Source: Streptosporangiales bacterium | Lineage (GTDB): Bacteria; Actinomycetota; Actinomycetes; Streptosporangiales; Streptosporangiaceae | Length of the DNA: 36,650 bases | NCBI GenBank assembly: GCA_017882645.1 | Contig: JADGPC010000103.1 | Span: forward strand, 1-36,650 | Reading direction: 5' to 3' | Part shown: in pieces, positions 35,969 to 36,650 of the stretch | Numbering within the stretch: the first letter of the stretch is position 1 | Layout: each line of letters begins with the position of its first letter | Position numbers and translations under genes: made by a program | The notes under the pieces: generated by a model | Told to the model about the DNA's origin: nothing | Seen by the model: the letters and a program-made list of their open reading frames with translations, nothing else | Databases searched by the model: none

Positions 35969-36555
35969 CAGCGCCAGCCGCGCATCGAGGGCGGCGGATC
36001 GCCCACGACGGCCGAATGGGCCCGGCAGACATCGGTGAGCGGGTCGTGCAGTGCCCTGTCGGTGACCGACTTCTGCGGGTAGGCGCAGACCAGCGCGAAC
36101 GGGAACTGGACGCCAAGCTCGTTCCACATCGCCTCGACCTCGATGGCGACGCCGACCCGGCCGGCGTCCCACAGCAGCGAGACCATCTCGCCGAAGATCC
36201 TGACCGGCTTCCCGAGGCTGGCCGCCCGCCGGATAGCCGGCGTGACCTCGGCCCAGAAACTGGCCGCATCGGCCCGGTCACCGATGACGAACCGGTCGAT
36301 CGTCTCGGCCGCATCGAGTTCGGTGTACGAACCCGACGCACGGGCCTCGGCGAGGTCGATGCCAGACTGTGCCAGCCGCCGGCCGAACAAGAGCTGATGG
36401 GCCCACGTGGCGACGACGATTGCGGTGCCGCCCTTGTCGAGGGCATCGATCAGATAACCGCCGACCTTCTGCACGAGCTCGCCGTCGTCGGCGTAGAAGA
36501 GCACGATATGGTCGCGAGGGCCAGCGTTAAGGACCTCGGACTGCGAGTCCGGCAA
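35965..36555 (-). CDS. MEDS (DcmR-type sensory) domain protein
   Basis: PRDHIVLFYADDGELVQKVGGYLIDALDKGGTAIVVATWAHQLLFGRRLAQSGIDLAEARASGSYTELDAAETIDRFVIGDRADAASFW...VRIFGEMVSLLWDAGRVGVAIEVEAMWNELGVQFPFALVCAYP. Confidence 0.82.
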   Translation of the reverse strand: MPDSQSEVLNAGPRDHIVLFYADDGELVQKVGGYLIDALDKGGTAIVVATWAHQLLFGRRLAQSGIDLAEARASGSYTELDAAETIDRFVIGDRADAASFWAEVTPAIRRAASLGKPVRIFGEMVSLLWDAGRVGVAIEVEAMWNELGVQFPFALVCAYPQKSVTDRALHDPLTDVCRAHSAVVGDPPPSMRGWRC

Positions 36556-36597
36556 CTTCTCCGCTTCTCCGTCCGGCTCCGGCTATCTCCAGCTCTC

Positions 36598-36621
36598 TAA
36601 CCTAGTGCGGTAGCTGGAAAC
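36598..36621 (-). promoter_or_regulatory. Near-match SigF/SigB-type promoter upstream of the MEDS gene
   Basis: Minus strand GTTT-CCAGCTACCGCACTA(15)-GGTTA (one mismatch to GGGTA). Confidence 0.4.
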
Positions 36622-36650
36622 ACTCGAGCTGCTACTTACGGCGACGGGCC

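Noticed and set aside
1-36650. tRNA, rRNA, transposase or integrase genes
   Set aside because: None seen on either strand by eye; a tRNAscan/Infernal run would be needed to exclude divergent RNAs.

Overview
High-GC actinobacterial chromosomal window read by eye on both strands; it looks mostly chromosomal with a few decayed or accessory patches. From left to right: the 5' part of a valyl-tRNA synthetase (-); a secreted protein, an LLM-class oxidoreductase and a D-amino-acid oxidase (-); a small Gly/His-rich membrane protein (+); a sirtuin (-); a complete livG-F-H-M-K branched-chain-type ABC transporter followed by an acyl-CoA ligase (+); a mycothiol/DinB-type protein and a CbiX-like protein (-); an XRE regulator and a HBHA-like repeat protein (-); a two-component pair (-); phage-type endonuclease VII and amidase genes (+); a decayed ABC/histidine-kinase locus beside an intact response regulator (+); two small membrane proteins and a glycosyltransferase (-); a STAS protein (+) converging on a SigB/SigF-type sigma factor (-); a formate dehydrogenase operon (-); hemerythrin (+); a truncated GH15 gene (+); two small Rho-N-like basic proteins and a ligase-less PE-POL LigD protein (+); and a MEDS-domain sensor (-). 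Strongest observations: (1) the formate dehydrogenase alpha subunit is one selenoprotein gene split by an in-frame UGA at the Sec position of ENQARI-U-HS, followed 11 nt later by a hairpin with a GGTCT apical loop (bacterial SECIS); (2) SigF/SigB-type promoters (GTTT-N14/15-GGGTA) precede the sigma gene, the fdh operon and hemerythrin, with a one-mismatch copy before the MEDS gene, suggesting a local regulon; (3) a 36-residue C-terminal tail is shared by a secreted protein and an unrelated D-amino-acid oxidase; (4) several relic loci (ABC/HK fusion, GH15, endonuclease VII).
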